Of a DNA stretch of 33,663 bases, positions 32,716 through 33,663 are shown one piece after another. Both the position numbers and the translations under genes were made by a program. Under the pieces are notes generated by a model, which worked only from the letters and a program-made list of their open reading frames with translations, ran no database searches and was not told the DNA's origin. Location: contig SCNS01000034.1 of the NCBI GenBank assembly GCA_005503215.1, forward strand, positions 1 to 33,663. The letters are read 5' to 3'. Numbering within the stretch: the first letter of the stretch is position 1; the number at the start of each line of letters is the position of its first letter. The stretch is from Sphingomonadaceae bacterium 3R27C6. Its GTDB lineage: Bacteria > Pseudomonadota > Alphaproteobacteria > Sphingomonadales > Sphingomonadaceae.

Positions 32716-33663
32716 CTAGAATTTGAAGCCGAGCTCGACGCCAAAGCTGCGCGGATCGCCATACATGACGCCGGCGAAGCCGAGCGAACCGAAGTCGATC
32801 CCCGACAGCGCATAATCTTCCTTGGTCAGATTCTTGCCCCATACCGAGATCGAGGCCCGGGCGCCGCCAACCCCGATATCGGCGATCGAGAGGCGGGCAC
32901 TCAGCAGGCCGACCCCGCCATCGGAGATTTCCTCGTTGAACGGATTGACCGGGTGCCAATAGACCTTGCTGCGATAGCTCCAGTCGGCGCGCGCGATCAG
33001 CTTGCCGAAATTGCCGAGCTCGGTTTCATATTGCGCGCCGACATTGGCGGTCGTCGCGGCCGAATATTGGAACTTGGCGACGTCCGAAATATCGGTCGGA
33101 ACACCGGTCATCGGATCGACGAAGGTGAACCTTTTATATTTACGGTCGGTATAGCCGAACGACGCATCGACGGTGAGCCCATCGGCGATCTGCGCCTGCA
33201 GCTCGGCTTCGATACCCGTGTAGGTGGCCTTCGCGGCATTCACCGTCGTGCTGGCCGCGCCGCCGGTGCCGGCGAGGAATTGCTGCACCTGCAGGTCGTC
33301 ATAGATCGCGTGGAAAGCGGCGACGTTGAAGCGGACGCGGCGATCGAACAACTCGCTCTTGAACCCGATTTCATAGGACACGAGGTCCTCGGGATTGAAG
33401 CCATTATTGTCCGCCGCACGGGCGTTGAAACCACCCGCCTTATAACCCGTGCTGACACGGGCATAGGTCATGATGTCGTCGCTCCAGTCATAGGAGATAT
33501 TGGCAAGCCAGTTCAGGCGATTAAACTTGCGCGTCAGATCGCGCGGCGCGGTCGGCGCCGGCGCCGACTGGATCAGATGCTTCTTGTCCTCGGTATAGCG
33601 AATGCCGCCGGTGATGCTCAGCCGGCTGTCGAGCGCCGCCGGTTTCCAGGTAAGCTGGCTGAA
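32716..33663 (-). CDS. TonB-dependent receptor, C-terminal part (runs off right edge)
   Basis: The C-terminal 315 residues of an outer-membrane receptor; the N-terminus and plug lie beyond the window. Visible barrel motifs are 'SITGGIRYTEDKKH', 'YARVSTGYKAGGFNARA', 'SYEIGFKSELFDRRVRFNVAAF' and the C-terminal 'GVELGFKF' with the final Phe. The frame continues unbroken to the window edge, so an internal Met at 33471 is not the start. It is the same class as the receptors at 22639 and 26421 but a distinct sequence. It converges on the SRPBCC operon across the terminator, and may belong to a further catabolic cluster to the right. Confidence 0.92.
   Translation of the reverse strand, partial: FSQLTWKPAALDSRLSITGGIRYTEDKKHLIQSAPAPTAPRDLTRKFNRLNWLANISYDWSDDIMTYARVSTGYKAGGFNARAADNNGFNPEDLVSYEIGFKSELFDRRVRFNVAAFHAIYDDLQVQQFLAGTGGAASTTVNAAKATYTGIEAELQAQIADGLTVDASFGYTDRKYKRFTFVDPMTGVPTDISDVAKFQYSAATTANVGAQYETELGNFGKLIARADWSYRSKVYWHPVNPFNEEISDGGVGLLSARLSIADIGVGGARASISVWGKNLTKEDYALSGIDFGSLGFAGVMYGDPRSFGVELGFKF

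Overview
The window is GC-rich, densely coded DNA that reads as a chromosome segment of a sphingomonad (Alphaproteobacteria, Sphingopyxis/Sphingomonas-like). The reasons are the many TonB-dependent receptors with the 'VVTAQKRE' N-terminal motif, the Tat-exported Gfo/Idh/MocA proteins, and the codon use. The organism assignment is an inference; there is no rRNA or housekeeping marker here. I see no tRNA, CRISPR array, insertion sequence or phage gene.

Region A (1-10.7 kb) handles sugar acids and glycosides. On the minus strand a 53-codon remnant of a TonB-dependent receptor precedes an ExuT-like hexuronate transporter and uronate isomerase (uxaC, cut by the window edge). kdgK (2-keto-3-deoxygluconate kinase) is divergent, and a FadR-type GntR regulator converges on it. 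Next comes a five-gene minus-strand operon, in order of transcription: a double-DUF1080 protein, a Tat-exported Gfo/Idh/MocA oxidoreductase, an ApbE-like flavin transferase, and two more Tat-exported Gfo/Idh/MocA oxidoreductases. Five copies of one 13-bp motif (consensus TTGGYCAKRCCRA) lie in front of the transporter operon, kdgK and the oxidoreductase operon. This suggests that one regulator links hexuronate catabolism to a periplasmic oxidative (3-keto-glycoside type) glycoside-cleaving pathway. This is the most interesting system in the window.

Region B (10.7-19.5 kb) has a minus-strand operon of a TonB-dependent receptor, a DUF218 (YdcF/SanA-like) protein and an S1/P1-type zinc nuclease. 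Divergent from it is a 1263-residue exported TPR-CHAT (caspase-like) protein with an internal 151-residue duplication.

Region C (19.6-33.7 kb) is built around two mirror-image TetR/TonB-receptor modules. The left receptor heads an operon with a metallophosphoesterase, a short-chain dehydrogenase and a tyrosine-phosphatase-like lipoprotein. The right receptor is followed by a second phosphatase of the same family, then a flavin reductase-MarR fusion, a VOC protein, an EthD-domain protein and an SRPBCC protein. This right-hand set looks like part of a catabolic pathway for an aromatic or polyketide-like compound. Each receptor promoter has its own palindromic operator. A perfect 17-bp hairpin separates this operon from a further TonB-dependent receptor that runs off the right edge.
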